Source of the DNA: Conidiobolus incongruus B7586
Taxonomy: Eukaryota > Entomophthoromycota > Entomophthoromycetes > Entomophthorales > Conidiobolaceae
Length of the DNA: 29,566 nucleotides
Reading direction: 5' to 3'
Assembly (NCBI GenBank): GCA_000697335.1
Contig: JNEM01008965.1
Span: 1 to 29,566 of the forward strand
The position numbers and the translations under genes were made by a program. Below are positions 1-9,372 of this stretch, in pieces; position 1 is the stretch's first letter, and each line of letters opens with the position of its first letter. Under the pieces are notes generated by a model, which was not told where the DNA came from, searched no databases, and saw only the letters and a list, made by a program, of their open reading frames with translations.

Positions 1-999
1 AATATTATATTTTATTATTATTAAATTAGATATCTAATCTTTAAATATATTCTTAATTAAAAAGAGTATTATTTATATTAAACATTTATTAAGATATTCC
101 AAATAATAGAAAATCTTAAAAATTTAATTTAATTATTGATTAATAGAAATGAAAGTAATAATAAATATTAAAGAGAAATTTCAATATAAAACCATTAATT
201 CAATAATTAATATCAAAATATTCTTTTTATCTAGTGTTTATAAAGCTAATTAATTTAATTACTTAAACCTTTGTTTAAATATTTTATTATTATTAGTAAT
301 ATGAAATAGAATGTTTTAAGAGTTTTTTTGATAGTTTGATGGAAATATATTTTATAAGTAATAATATAACTTTTAAAAAATATAATTAAAGAAAAAAAAT
401 TCAAAATTAAATCTTAATATATATTTTTTATAACAAATTATTTTATTTTATTTTTATAATTAATATAGAGTAAATATTAAAAAATTGTTTTTTTTTAATT
501 TTCAAATTAAATATCAAATTACCAACTTAATATCAAATTTTATAATATTATTATTTAGGTGATTTAAACAAATATTGAAAAATCTTTTAAATAATATATT
601 TGTATATTATTTTACAATGTTATCCAATATTTTTTAATTTTTAAGTTTGATATTTAATAAATAACATTCTTATTAAGTAATTTTATTACAAGCATAAATA
701 TAAAAACAAGGTTAAAGTTATTTCATTAAAAATTTAAGGAAAACGTATTTAATAAAGCAAAATAACTTTGGTATAAGCCAATCATTTATGACAGCTATTA
801 TATAGATAAAACATAAAGATATTATAGATAATTACTTTTTTATCTTGATTCAAGCAAAACTTTCAATTATTCCTAATATCATTTAAAGTTAAAAAGATAT
901 CTTAAGTCATCAATATTGCTAAAAACATATTTTTCATTATTTAATAGTAAATCAAGCTAATTTTTAAAATTGGTGTTAGTACTTATTATCCTGGGATTT

Positions 1000-2110
1000 T
1001 GGATTTAAATTAAAACTTGAACAAAAATGATGAAATTTGATTTATATTGGTCAAATATCATCCAAAGAGTACTAACTTCCGAAGAATATACTACCAAATT
1101 ATATAAATAAATTCAACATAAATATTTTGGAAAATATCAAGGATAAAATATATTTTAAATAACTATATATAAAAGATGATATAATTGATTATTATATTAA
1201 AATTTGCTATAAACGGTTATCATAATTATGATCAATTAAATATTAATGTTAAATTTGACCCTAACTTAAAAAATTTAACTTGGCTAATATTAATGGTTAA
1301 TTAAAATACTCTCTTTAATAAAAGTAAAGGACTATAAATACCTTGAGCTAGATATTACCCAGTCATATTACCAATTTACCAATATTTTAAAAAATAAAAC
1401 AGTAAACTTTAAGAATATTTAATAAAAGTTATTGCCCTTTATTATTCTATTTAAAATAAGTCTTTTAGCTATTAATTCTCGACTCTATATTCAAATTTTT
1501 ACAACTAAATACTAATATTTATCAATTATATGTGAATTTTTCAAGTATATATCCTTAATTGGTAGCTGTCCTTTGGTTATATGGATAATAGAATATGAAT
1601 CAAAAAAACTTTAAGTTATTGTTTAAATTATTTGCTGCCAATTGTCAATTATATATTTCTATTCTTATTTTTCAATTTTTGGAAAATATCGATGATAAAC
1701 AATGATATAAAAATGCTTTATTAATTGAATTTTACATTTTAAGAATTTTTTATATTGATTTTAAGAATGTACATTGTGTCCTTCAAATATTAATTGCATT
1801 ACCAATTCAGTGCAATGGGTAGTATTTAGATATTTAAAGAATTACTGTTATCAATATTCATCATTCCTGAATCATATATAACACTATTTACACTGTATTC
1901 TAAAGGTGAAATATAAAGCGAAAGGACCTTAATCAATATTAAAAAATTTAATGAATTTTGATTTGATAGATGAAATCAAACTTTATCATTATCATATTAA
2001 AATTTTTACCTTTTCAAGAAGAATCAGGATGTGAACTATATTAATCAAATTAGTTGTTTTGTTAGAATTAATCAGAGTAACGAGCTTGAATAAAATAGAT
2101 CAGTTAGAAT
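1000..2110 (+). mobile_element. Fossil of a Ty1/copia-type LTR retrotransposon (RT/RNase H end of pol)
   Basis: Short separate stretches resemble, in the right order, blocks of copia polymerase: near 1045-1110 the late reverse-transcriptase block (family form S-Q-x-x-Y...LL), near 1330-1390 the Y-L-x(4)-D-I block (LELDIT is readable), at 1810-1842 the block before RNase H (family form HWxxVKRILRYLKG; QWVVFRYLKN is readable), and near 1905-1990 a weak likeness to the RNase H EAEY region. The second and third blocks lie several hundred bases farther apart than usual, so something has probably inserted between them. The element is clearly broken, with many breaks, and looks old because its base composition matches the surrounding desert. 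I see no LTRs, gag or integrase. Pieces may reach upstream to about 840. The ends are approximate; the family call rests on motif order only. Confidence 0.45.
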
Positions 2111-2933
2111 CAAGCGTTTAATCGAGTATATTAATCCTATTTTTTAAATAAATATAAATTATGTAAAATAATAGTCAATTTTTATTTGAAAATTTTTTTT
2201 AAATATTAAGAGATTTTAGAGAATTTGATTATATTTTATTTAAAATAAAAATAGATACCGCAACTTTAGTGGACAATTGAATGGGGATTTTAATATGTTA
2301 AAAGAATGAAAAGCGAATTTAAATATTTCAATATAACTGTATTTGATAGAAAGTAAAAGTGATGGATATATTACAAATGCATAAATGGTATTATTTCTTA
2401 ACCTTTTTATGATCTTTAAGCAGTTTTGAATATAAATAATCAATTTTTTTAAATTTAACCAGTATGACATTAGTTATTTAATCTTAAAATTAAATGATTG
2501 TTTATAATGATATCAAAGCTGTATTTATAATAATGATTCTTAAACTCATATTTTAAATTCATATAATGATATTGTAAAATATATGAAAATAATATTTATA
2601 TCATGTGTTTTTCATTCATATTTAATAATTAAAATTTTTTTAAAATTATATATTGTGAATATTCTATGAGAGAAATTATGGATTCTATATCAATAATAAG
2701 CATATATTAACAAGAGTGTTTTTATTTCATATATTTGGGATATTTAACACGTTATACTCATATTTATTCTCTTCATTCATATGATTTTTAGGATTTTGTC
2801 ATTTTTTCGTTTAATTTAGTCATTTTACAGAATAATGATAAATCATACATTTTAGTATCACATATTGTAAAATTAATTTCCAAAACTAATGAAATACTAT
2901 GAAATTTAAGCGTTTTATTATAGTTATAGTTAG

Positions 2934-2960
2934 TATAGTAATTATAGTAATTATAGTAAT
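2934..2960. repeat. Short tandem repeat, 9-base unit, three copies
   Basis: Three exact consecutive copies of TATAGTAAT, preceded by imperfect TAGTTATAGT-like copies from about 2921. A simple AT-rich minisatellite with no visible function. Confidence 0.8.
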
Positions 2961-3516
2961 GTAGTCTTTTTATTATGATTAATTCACAATTTATTTTATA
3001 CTACAATTATTGAGTTTATATTATTCTATATAAACTTTTAATTAGATAATTAACACTCAATTCAATTAAATTAAATTAAATTTTAGACAAAATTTCATAA
3101 AGCTGTGATAATTATAGTTAATTGGATATAATTTTTTTTGGTAAAAATAGTATTATGGTCTCTATTACTATCTTTAAATATTTCTTACATAAATCACATT
3201 ATTAATATTTATTATTTATATATTTTTATTATATTTTATAAGTTCAATTAATAAGTAATACGAGTATTTGATTTAATTGGCTGAATTTCATTGCTATATA
3301 TGGTAGTTTAGTTAAGCTAAAATTGAAATGGTTTATGAAATTTGTTCTAATTCAACATAAATTATATCAATGATGAAATTTTGAATTTAACACAATTTGA
3401 ATATAAATAAGTGTTCACTCTTCAAAGAAATATTCCACTTTAATTTTGCACGTTAATCAAGTTCTTTTAATTGGAGTGATTTTTATTTAGACAACTTAGG
3501 TGTGATTTTACCCTTA

Positions 3517-5259
3517 ATGAGTTCAATCCCTATGAGTTGTCCTGTTTCTTTATCTTGTATTATAAGCTCTTATCCTCACGCTTCTATCAAAACTCCTGAG
3601 TTGGCTAATAGAATTAGTCAAGAATTTCATACTCTTTCTTCTACTCAACACAACTTATATCATCAGACTTTAGGCCTTTTTAACCAGTTCGATCCTTCTT
3701 TAAGAGAGTTTTTCATTGTTCAGCTTTTATCCCAAGCCACAAACAAAGAATTATCTTTTATTTCAGAATGCATCAAACCTTTACTCAAATTTGATATCAT
3801 TGGTCAATTACCTATTCATATCACCAAAATAATATTTACTTATCTTGACCATAAAAGTTTATGTCAGACTAGTGCAGTATGTAAACTTTGGAAGCGAATT
3901 TCTGAGCAAAATTGCCTTTGGAAAACACTCTGTGAGCAGCATATCAACAAGAAATGTACTAAATGTGGTTGGGGTTTACCAGTTCTTTTGGATGTCTATT
4001 TAAAGAGAAAGCGAACTGAATGGCTTCACCAACAGCATATTTCCCAGCAACAAGAAGGAAAAACCAACCAGCTCACCCAAACTCCTTTAACTTGTTCTTC
4101 TCCAGACACTGATTCTAACTCTTCAAACTGGTCTCCTCGTAAGAGAATTAACATCCAACAAACCAATCCTCAGCCTCTTTCACCTCAGAACCGTTCTAGC
4201 TCCATGCCTTTAATTAACAATCCTGTCAATATGATTAAGGAACCTGAAGGCTTCTGGAAATCGATTTTTAGGGAGAGAATGATTATTGAGTGCAACTGGA
4301 GAAGAGGAAACTTTCAACAGTATACTTTAAAGGCTCATACTGACTCAGTTAAGCACCTTCAAGCTTGCGGTCCTCGATTAATGACCGCCTCTTCCGATTC
4401 TACTGTTCGCTTATGGGACCTTAATACTCACAAACCTTTGCACATCGTCCAAGGAGATGGAATGGAACAAGTCACTAACCTTCAATTCGATGAATGTCGT
4501 TTAGTTACTGCTTCCAAAGATGGTCGAGTTCGCGTTTGGTGCTATAGAACTGGCTTTAGAAAATTATCCTTCCCTCAACCTGCCAAATGTCTCCACTTTT
4601 TGAAAAACTTGATGGTGACTGGAAGTGAAACAGGGTTAATTAATGTTTATAACTTCACTACTTCTCAACATTTCACAATCAATGCCCATTCTGAACCTAT
4701 TAATAAGATTCAACTTTTGAATATGGAACTTGTCTTAACATGTTCAGATGATGGTACTGTTAAGCTTTGGGATCTTGTTAATAAAACCTGTATTCAAGAG
4801 TTTACAGGGCATGTTGGAGAAGTTAATTGCTTCCAAGCCGTTGTTCCTCCTGCAGTGCTCGAGAATCTAAGGTCTAGTATCATGATTCGCAAGAGTCAAT
4901 CCGAAAGAAACAACACCGCCAGCAATCCTTTTGAATTATCCAATTGTACTCTTGTCACTGGGAGCTCAGACAATACAATCAAAGTATGGTCTTTGGTAAG
5001 TGGCCACTGCATTCGAACTATATTCGGGCATTTGGATGGTGTCGAGTGTTTAGCAGTGGATACGCTTAGAATTGTTAGTGGTTCTCGGGATTGGACTGTG
5101 AAGGTTTGGGACTTTGATACTGGGGCCTGTATGCACACTCTTGTTGGATCACAAGACACCATAAACTGCATTTCATTAGCCGATACTAGGATTATTGCGG
5201 GATCAGAAGACTCTCAAGTCTATCTTTGGGATTGTCAAATGCCACCATCTCCTAATTAA
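3517..5259 (+). CDS. F-box/WD40 substrate receptor of an SCF ubiquitin ligase (Cdc4/Pop1/FBXW7 type)
   Basis: Intronless, 580 aa. It should bind Skp1 through the F-box and recruit phosphorylated substrates through a WD40 propeller for ubiquitination by SCF, probably in the nucleus. Seen: a helical segment at about 60-91 just before the F-box, placed like the dimerisation (D) domain of Cdc4 and FBXW7; an F-box at about 92-137 (LPIHITKIIFTYLDHKSLC); a CxxC followed by GWGLP at 147-155; a Ser/Pro/Gln-rich linker at about 175-240; and seven WD repeats from about 268 to the end, the fifth interrupted by about 40 residues. The first ATG in frame is 3517; a second, five codons on at 3532, is possible. 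The frame is open upstream to 3457 without an ATG, so an upstream coding exon joining at the TTTATTTAG acceptor (3490) cannot be excluded. Met30/Pof1-type receptors are the main alternative subfamily. Confidence 0.9.
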   Translation: MSSIPMSCPVSLSCIISSYPHASIKTPELANRISQEFHTLSSTQHNLYHQTLGLFNQFDPSLREFFIVQLLSQATNKELSFISECIKPLLKFDIIGQLPIHITKIIFTYLDHKSLCQTSAVCKLWKRISEQNCLWKTLCEQHINKKCTKCGWGLPVLLDVYLKRKRTEWLHQQHISQQQEGKTNQLTQTPLTCSSPDTDSNSSNWSPRKRINIQQTNPQPLSPQNRSSSMPLINNPVNMIKEPEGFWKSIFRERMIIECNWRRGNFQQYTLKAHTDSVKHLQACGPRLMTASSDSTVRLWDLNTHKPLHIVQGDGMEQVTNLQFDECRLVTASKDGRVRVWCYRTGFRKLSFPQPAKCLHFLKNLMVTGSETGLINVYNFTTSQHFTINAHSEPINKIQLLNMELVLTCSDDGTVKLWDLVNKTCIQEFTGHVGEVNCFQAVVPPAVLENLRSSIMIRKSQSERNNTASNPFELSNCTLVTGSSDNTIKVWSLVSGHCIRTIFGHLDGVECLAVDTLRIVSGSRDWTVKVWDFDTGACMHTLVGSQDTINCISLADTRIIAGSEDSQVYLWDCQMPPSPN

Positions 5260-6216
5260 CCAAACAAATAATTTGGATATTTTTAATCCTTACCACTTGA
5301 TTCCATCTTTATTGTTATTAATTTGGTAAAATTATCTCTTGTTTTAAAACTTTCTGTATATTTCTTTCCACATCCAAGTCATATGAATCTCAATTCCATG
5401 TAATTTTAAAAATTCGCCATATTTCAATAAAAGCACACAAGTTTCATTTTTAAATTATCCATCAAAAAATGTGTATTAATTCTTCAATTTTCCTTTCGAA
5501 ATATTTTGATAAATGTTTGGCTTTTAGACAAATGATATATACCTATATAATGTTTAATAGGTAATGCTAATCACAATATTCTTCTGTTTTAATTCAAACT
5601 TTTGTAATTATTAATAATTAATATAAATCACAATATACTTAATAATTAAACCAGCTTGCAGCACCAATATATTTATTTCAAATCATATCGAATATATTTA
5701 ACTACATCGAGTGTTATGAATTAATATAATGGTGAAATTGTCATTAAAAATGATGAATTTATAGTCAATATAAGCAAAGACTATGATTACTATATCCTCA
5801 TATAATCTTAAAAAAATATTATTAGCTTAGTATGAAAATGTATACGTTAATATCGTTTTTATTTAAATTAAATATGATATTGAAAAATTGGAGTGATTAA
5901 AATAAATTATTAAATATTATATAACAAAAAATTAAAAAAAATATGAGATAGTATATTAACTATTTAAAAAATATAACAAGTCACTACTATCGTTATTATT
6001 ATAATATACTAATATTTAATCACAATTCTTATCCAATTCTCATATAAATGAAAATTGATAATAAGAATAGATGAGTTGTAAAAATCCCATAATTTCTTTA
6101 TTTATCCAAATAATATTATATAAATTTAATATTAAACAAAATTATATAAAAAAAATATAATAGAAAAAAAAATATTATTTTAATATTAAATATAATCATT
6201 ATTTAAATTATAGAAT
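5260..6216. other. Intergenic spacer without recognisable genes
   Basis: Between two genes on the same strand. The first 200 bases or so are pyrimidine-richer and look like the 3' UTR of the F-box/WD40 gene; the rest is AT-rich sequence that should hold the promoter of the mitochondrial ribosomal protein gene. No tRNA, long open frame or clear repeat is visible. Confidence 0.6.
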
Positions 6217-6675
6217 ATGGCTTCTGGATTTCATTTATTACAAAAGTTAAAAGTTGGATTGGGTGCTGTCAAACTAGATAAATCTGTTAAAAAAGTTCAC
6301 TTAAAATTCCCAACTAAAAAAGCTGATGCTTCTGGTGCTAGGTAATTTAATATAATAAGTTGATATAGTTTAAGCAAATTAACATATAATAATAGACATT
6401 TTTATCAACAATACGTTCCCAGAATTAAGTTTAATAACCCTGATTTACAATTTGAAATTGTTCGTCCCCAAGAAAAAACTGTTCCTCAACTTAAAGTTGA
6501 ATTTGGTAATAATTAAAAATTGATTAATAATTTTGAAAAAGGTACTAAAAAAAATTTTTTTATAGAGGATGGTAAAGTTAAAACTATTGAAATTGAAAGA
6601 CTTTGGTCCGATGATATTTGTTATCAATTTTTAGAGATAACTTTACCTAAAAATATGGAGCAACAACAACAATAA
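6217..6675 (+). CDS. MRP49: Mitochondrial ribosomal protein with L51/S25/CI-B8 fold, probably mL61 (Mrp49)
   Basis: Three exons, 6217-6341, 6396-6505 and 6566-6675, give 114 aa. The protein should be a small structural component of the mitochondrial large subunit. Seen: a basic N-terminus, then GARHFYQQYVPRIKFNNP, the G-x-R-x-F...P-x-I/L-x(2)-NP signature of the thioredoxin-like L51/S25/CI-B8 family, followed by a beta strand (PQLKVEFEDGKVKTIEI) and a short Gln tail. Both junctions keep the frame; the first splits the Arg codon of GAR. The second intron has TACTAA at 6543-6548, about 20 nt before its acceptor. An acceptor at 6541 instead would retain 24 nt in frame. NDUFA2, mS25 and mL43 share the fold, but the Arg-His-Phe-Tyr/Trp pattern fits fungal mL61 best. 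The symbol is a family-level judgement. Confidence 0.65.
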
Positions 6676-7119
6676 TAATTATAAATATAAATATTTAATT
6701 TTTATTTTCTTTGATATTCATAATTTTTAAGATTTATTATAATATATATATATATATATATAATTAGCTATCAACATATTATATTAGAATTTATTGATAT
6801 AATTTTATTAAGAATTTAATTTTAATTTAATCAAATGTTAGATATATGATATTATATTAACTTAATAGTTAAAATATATTTTGATTAATGAAGTTGAAAT
6901 ATAAATTTTGATAAAACTAAATACTAAATATTCTTCATAATTTTATTGAATTAAATAAATTTATTATCATTAAAATCATTATATATAATAAAATTGTCTA
7001 TATAAATATAATAAATTTTATTGTTGATAATAATATTGTTTTTACAACATTTTAATTAAAACAATTATAATTTAAATATATAGTTTGTTTGGAAATGCAT
7101 ATATAATTAATCATACATT
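6676..7119. other. Convergent intergenic spacer with an (AT)n run
   Basis: 3' ends of the mitochondrial ribosomal protein gene (+) and PEX7 (-) face each other across 444 bases. An uninterrupted (AT)n microsatellite occupies about 6742-6762. Nothing else is recognisable. Confidence 0.7.
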
Positions 7120-8248
7120 TTATCCTTGTTTAGCTAATTCAGGAACCATGAAAATATTCACTCTTTCATCCCAACTACATGTAGCAATCTGTCCAGGTAC
7201 GTATAAATTGAAATCCAATCCGAGTACGAATTCTGAATGGACGTCATGAACATATAAAGCGGGATTATGGCCTCCATTTAGTCGGTTAAGGTCCCAAAGT
7301 CTAGCGGTCATATCATAAGAAGCAGTTCCAATAACTCCATTGGCATGAGGCGAGCATTTAACTCTTCTAATAGCATAATCATGGCATTTGAAAGAACAAA
7401 GTTCTCTTCTTAAGTCTCTTAAATCCCACGCTTTAACGGTATGATCAACTGAGGCGGTAACAACTTGAGAAGGTTCATATTTGTTCCAGTCTAATGAAAG
7501 TATCTCATTTAAATGAGCGTGAATTGATTGGACTGCACCCTTAGGTGACTTAGTATCCCAAATCTTTAATTGCTGATCCCCTGAACAAGATGCTAACAAA
7601 TCTGGATTATGGGGTGACCACATTGCAGAGTATACACATTGTTGATGGCCCATAAAGGTTACAAGGGAGTTACCAATTTCTGGATTCCAAACTTTAATTG
7701 ATTGATCCCAAGAAGCTGAGACAAATTGATCTTTTTTAACTGGATTCCAATTTACTCCCATAACTTCTTTTTTATGCTCATGCCAATTGCGAATTGGATG
7801 ATTCTAAAAATAAATTAGTCATTTTTTATATTTTTAAATAAATATTAAAATGTAATAAACCTTTAAATTAATATCCCAAAGTTTAATAGAACCGTCGCCA
7901 CAGGCTGTGACAAGTTGATGTTCATTGATTTCACTCCAACTTACATCAAATAAGCCATCCTGTGTTTCAAAGCTAAGTTTTTAGTAATGTTAATTCAACA
8001 AATACAGATAATTGAAAAGTTAATAATTACCCATTTTGAACTACTATATCACCAGGAGTATCTTCTAAGATTAATAGCTGACCATTACCTATTAAACCAT
8101 AGTTTGCAGCCCCTACAACTGCTAATTTGTGTTCATAAAAAGGACTAAATTGCAACTAAAAATAAGATTAATTTCAAATTAAAACCAAATTGAATAGATT
8201 CCTTACAGAATAACCACTATATTTTGGTGCGATAAATTGTTTTAGCAT
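7120..8248 (-). CDS. PEX7: Peroxin 7, PTS2 import receptor (WD40 propeller)
   Basis: Four exons on the minus strand (8248-8207, 8155-8031, 7972-7861, 7803-7120) give 320 aa, close to the human length of 323. Pex7 binds proteins carrying the N-terminal PTS2 signal in the cytosol and delivers them, with a co-receptor, to the peroxisomal docking complex. Seen: the family's N-terminal pattern ([20 protein letters not shown]), the Q-DGLFDVSW block, [31 protein letters not shown] and the C-terminal [19 protein letters not shown] block. Six WD repeats are readable. Introns are 51, 58 and 57 nt and every junction restores conserved sequence. It is divergent from the RING/PA14 gene, with 1.1 kb between the start codons. 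Its presence implies a working PTS2 pathway. Confidence 0.95.
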
Positions 8249-9372
8249 TGATGATTATAATTAGCTAAAGTTTATATTTTATAATATATATTAAAAGCAG
8301 TCAATTTATTTCAATTTTTTTTCTAATATCATATTTTATAGTTTGTTATGGGATTATTTATTATTTAATCATGTGAAGAATATATGAAATTAAATATTAG
8401 CCATGAAGATTCTCACAGACTTTGGTAATATATTATTATCAAATAATTACAAATTTTTATTATTTTTTTATTCAAAAAAAATCAAATATTTTTATTTTCT
8501 AAGATTTTAAAATAATGTCATTTTTAGTATAATGCACTAACAAAAAACAATTATGTGAAACAAAAAAATTATATTTATTTTAAGGTTAACTACTTGAAAA
8601 ATATGAAATAAAAAAAATAAATTTTTTACTGTTTTATCTAATATTTGAAAAATTCCCAAATATGGTAATTGACTCATATTCAAAATCCATATAATTTTGA
8701 AAGTCATGAGATTTATATATCTGCCAAATAATATAACACAAAATAATTTATTCATTTGATAATTAAAATGTATATTTAATAATTAATATTGATATAATAT
8801 AAACAATATATAACTTCATGTCATTATTATTACTGATACTCGACTTATTAATTTTATATAATCAAATCAAAATTAAAGAACACAATATATTTAATGAGGG
8901 ATGAATAATGATTTAACTAAATTTATGGTGATTTAATTAGTTTGTCAAGTTGTTCAATTTGGTCATAGCAATACTGAGTTATTTTGATTATTTATTTTGG
9001 TTTGGATTATTTCAAAAAAAAAATATAATATATATTGAAGAATATAAACAGAAAAGGATAAAAATCTATAGAACCAAAAAATAATTACTCTCAGATATTT
9101 ATTTTTATTCCTAAATAGATAATAAAAATATTAAACCATGCTTGTGAATGGATAAAATAAATTAATGTGTATAAATTAGTATAAAAAATGGTAATCTATT
9201 TCAACATTGTTTATTCACATTTTTATTTAATGAGATTAAAATAAATTCCACCACAATTTTCATATTCACTTTTTGTTTTATTATTAATTTTTTTATCCAA
9301 GTCAGTCAACAAAATAATTAATACATTTCGCACCAAGTGGTTTTTATTAGTCCTTAATACAGATCAATTATA
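8249..9372. other. Divergent intergenic region between PEX7 and the RING/PA14 gene
   Basis: 1.1 kb, AT-rich, presumably holding the two outward promoters. A 72-codon minus-strand frame at 8537-8755 is composed almost only of I, L, F, N and K and has no family features, so I do not call it. No RNA gene or clear repeat seen. Confidence 0.6.

Larger units (their letters stand above)
1..3516. other. AT-rich gene desert with a transposon fossil and short tandem repeats
   Basis: Apart from the copia-like fossil I see no gene, tRNA or structural RNA here. The short open frames are low-complexity and rich in I, L, F, N and K, as expected from AT-rich noise. Three copies of a 9-base unit (TATAGTAAT) lie at 2934-2960 and nearly four copies of a 5-base unit (AATTA) at 3064-3082. 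The last few hundred bases should contain the promoter and 5' UTR of the F-box/WD40 gene. A TTTATTTAG ending at 3490 could be the acceptor of a 5' UTR or upstream coding intron. Confidence 0.6.

Noticed and set aside
2240-2470. Minus-strand open frame of 76 codons in the first desert
   Set aside because: Only I, L, F, N, K, S and Y in bulk, no motif, no neighbours to support it, and the surrounding DNA is uniformly AT-rich.
3502-3516. GTG at 3502 as the start of the F-box/WD40 protein
   Set aside because: GTG starts are not expected in a nuclear fungal gene; ATG at 3517 follows five codons later.
3517-8248. A functional cluster of WD40 genes (F-box receptor, PEX7, and later SEC13)
   Set aside because: The three propellers belong to unrelated ancient families with different partners; WD40 is one of the commonest eukaryotic folds, so nearness is most likely chance.
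8537-8755. Minus-strand open frame of 72 codons rich in hydrophobic residues
   Set aside because: Its apparent membrane-like character is what AT-rich noise encodes; no conserved block and no splice-compatible extension found.
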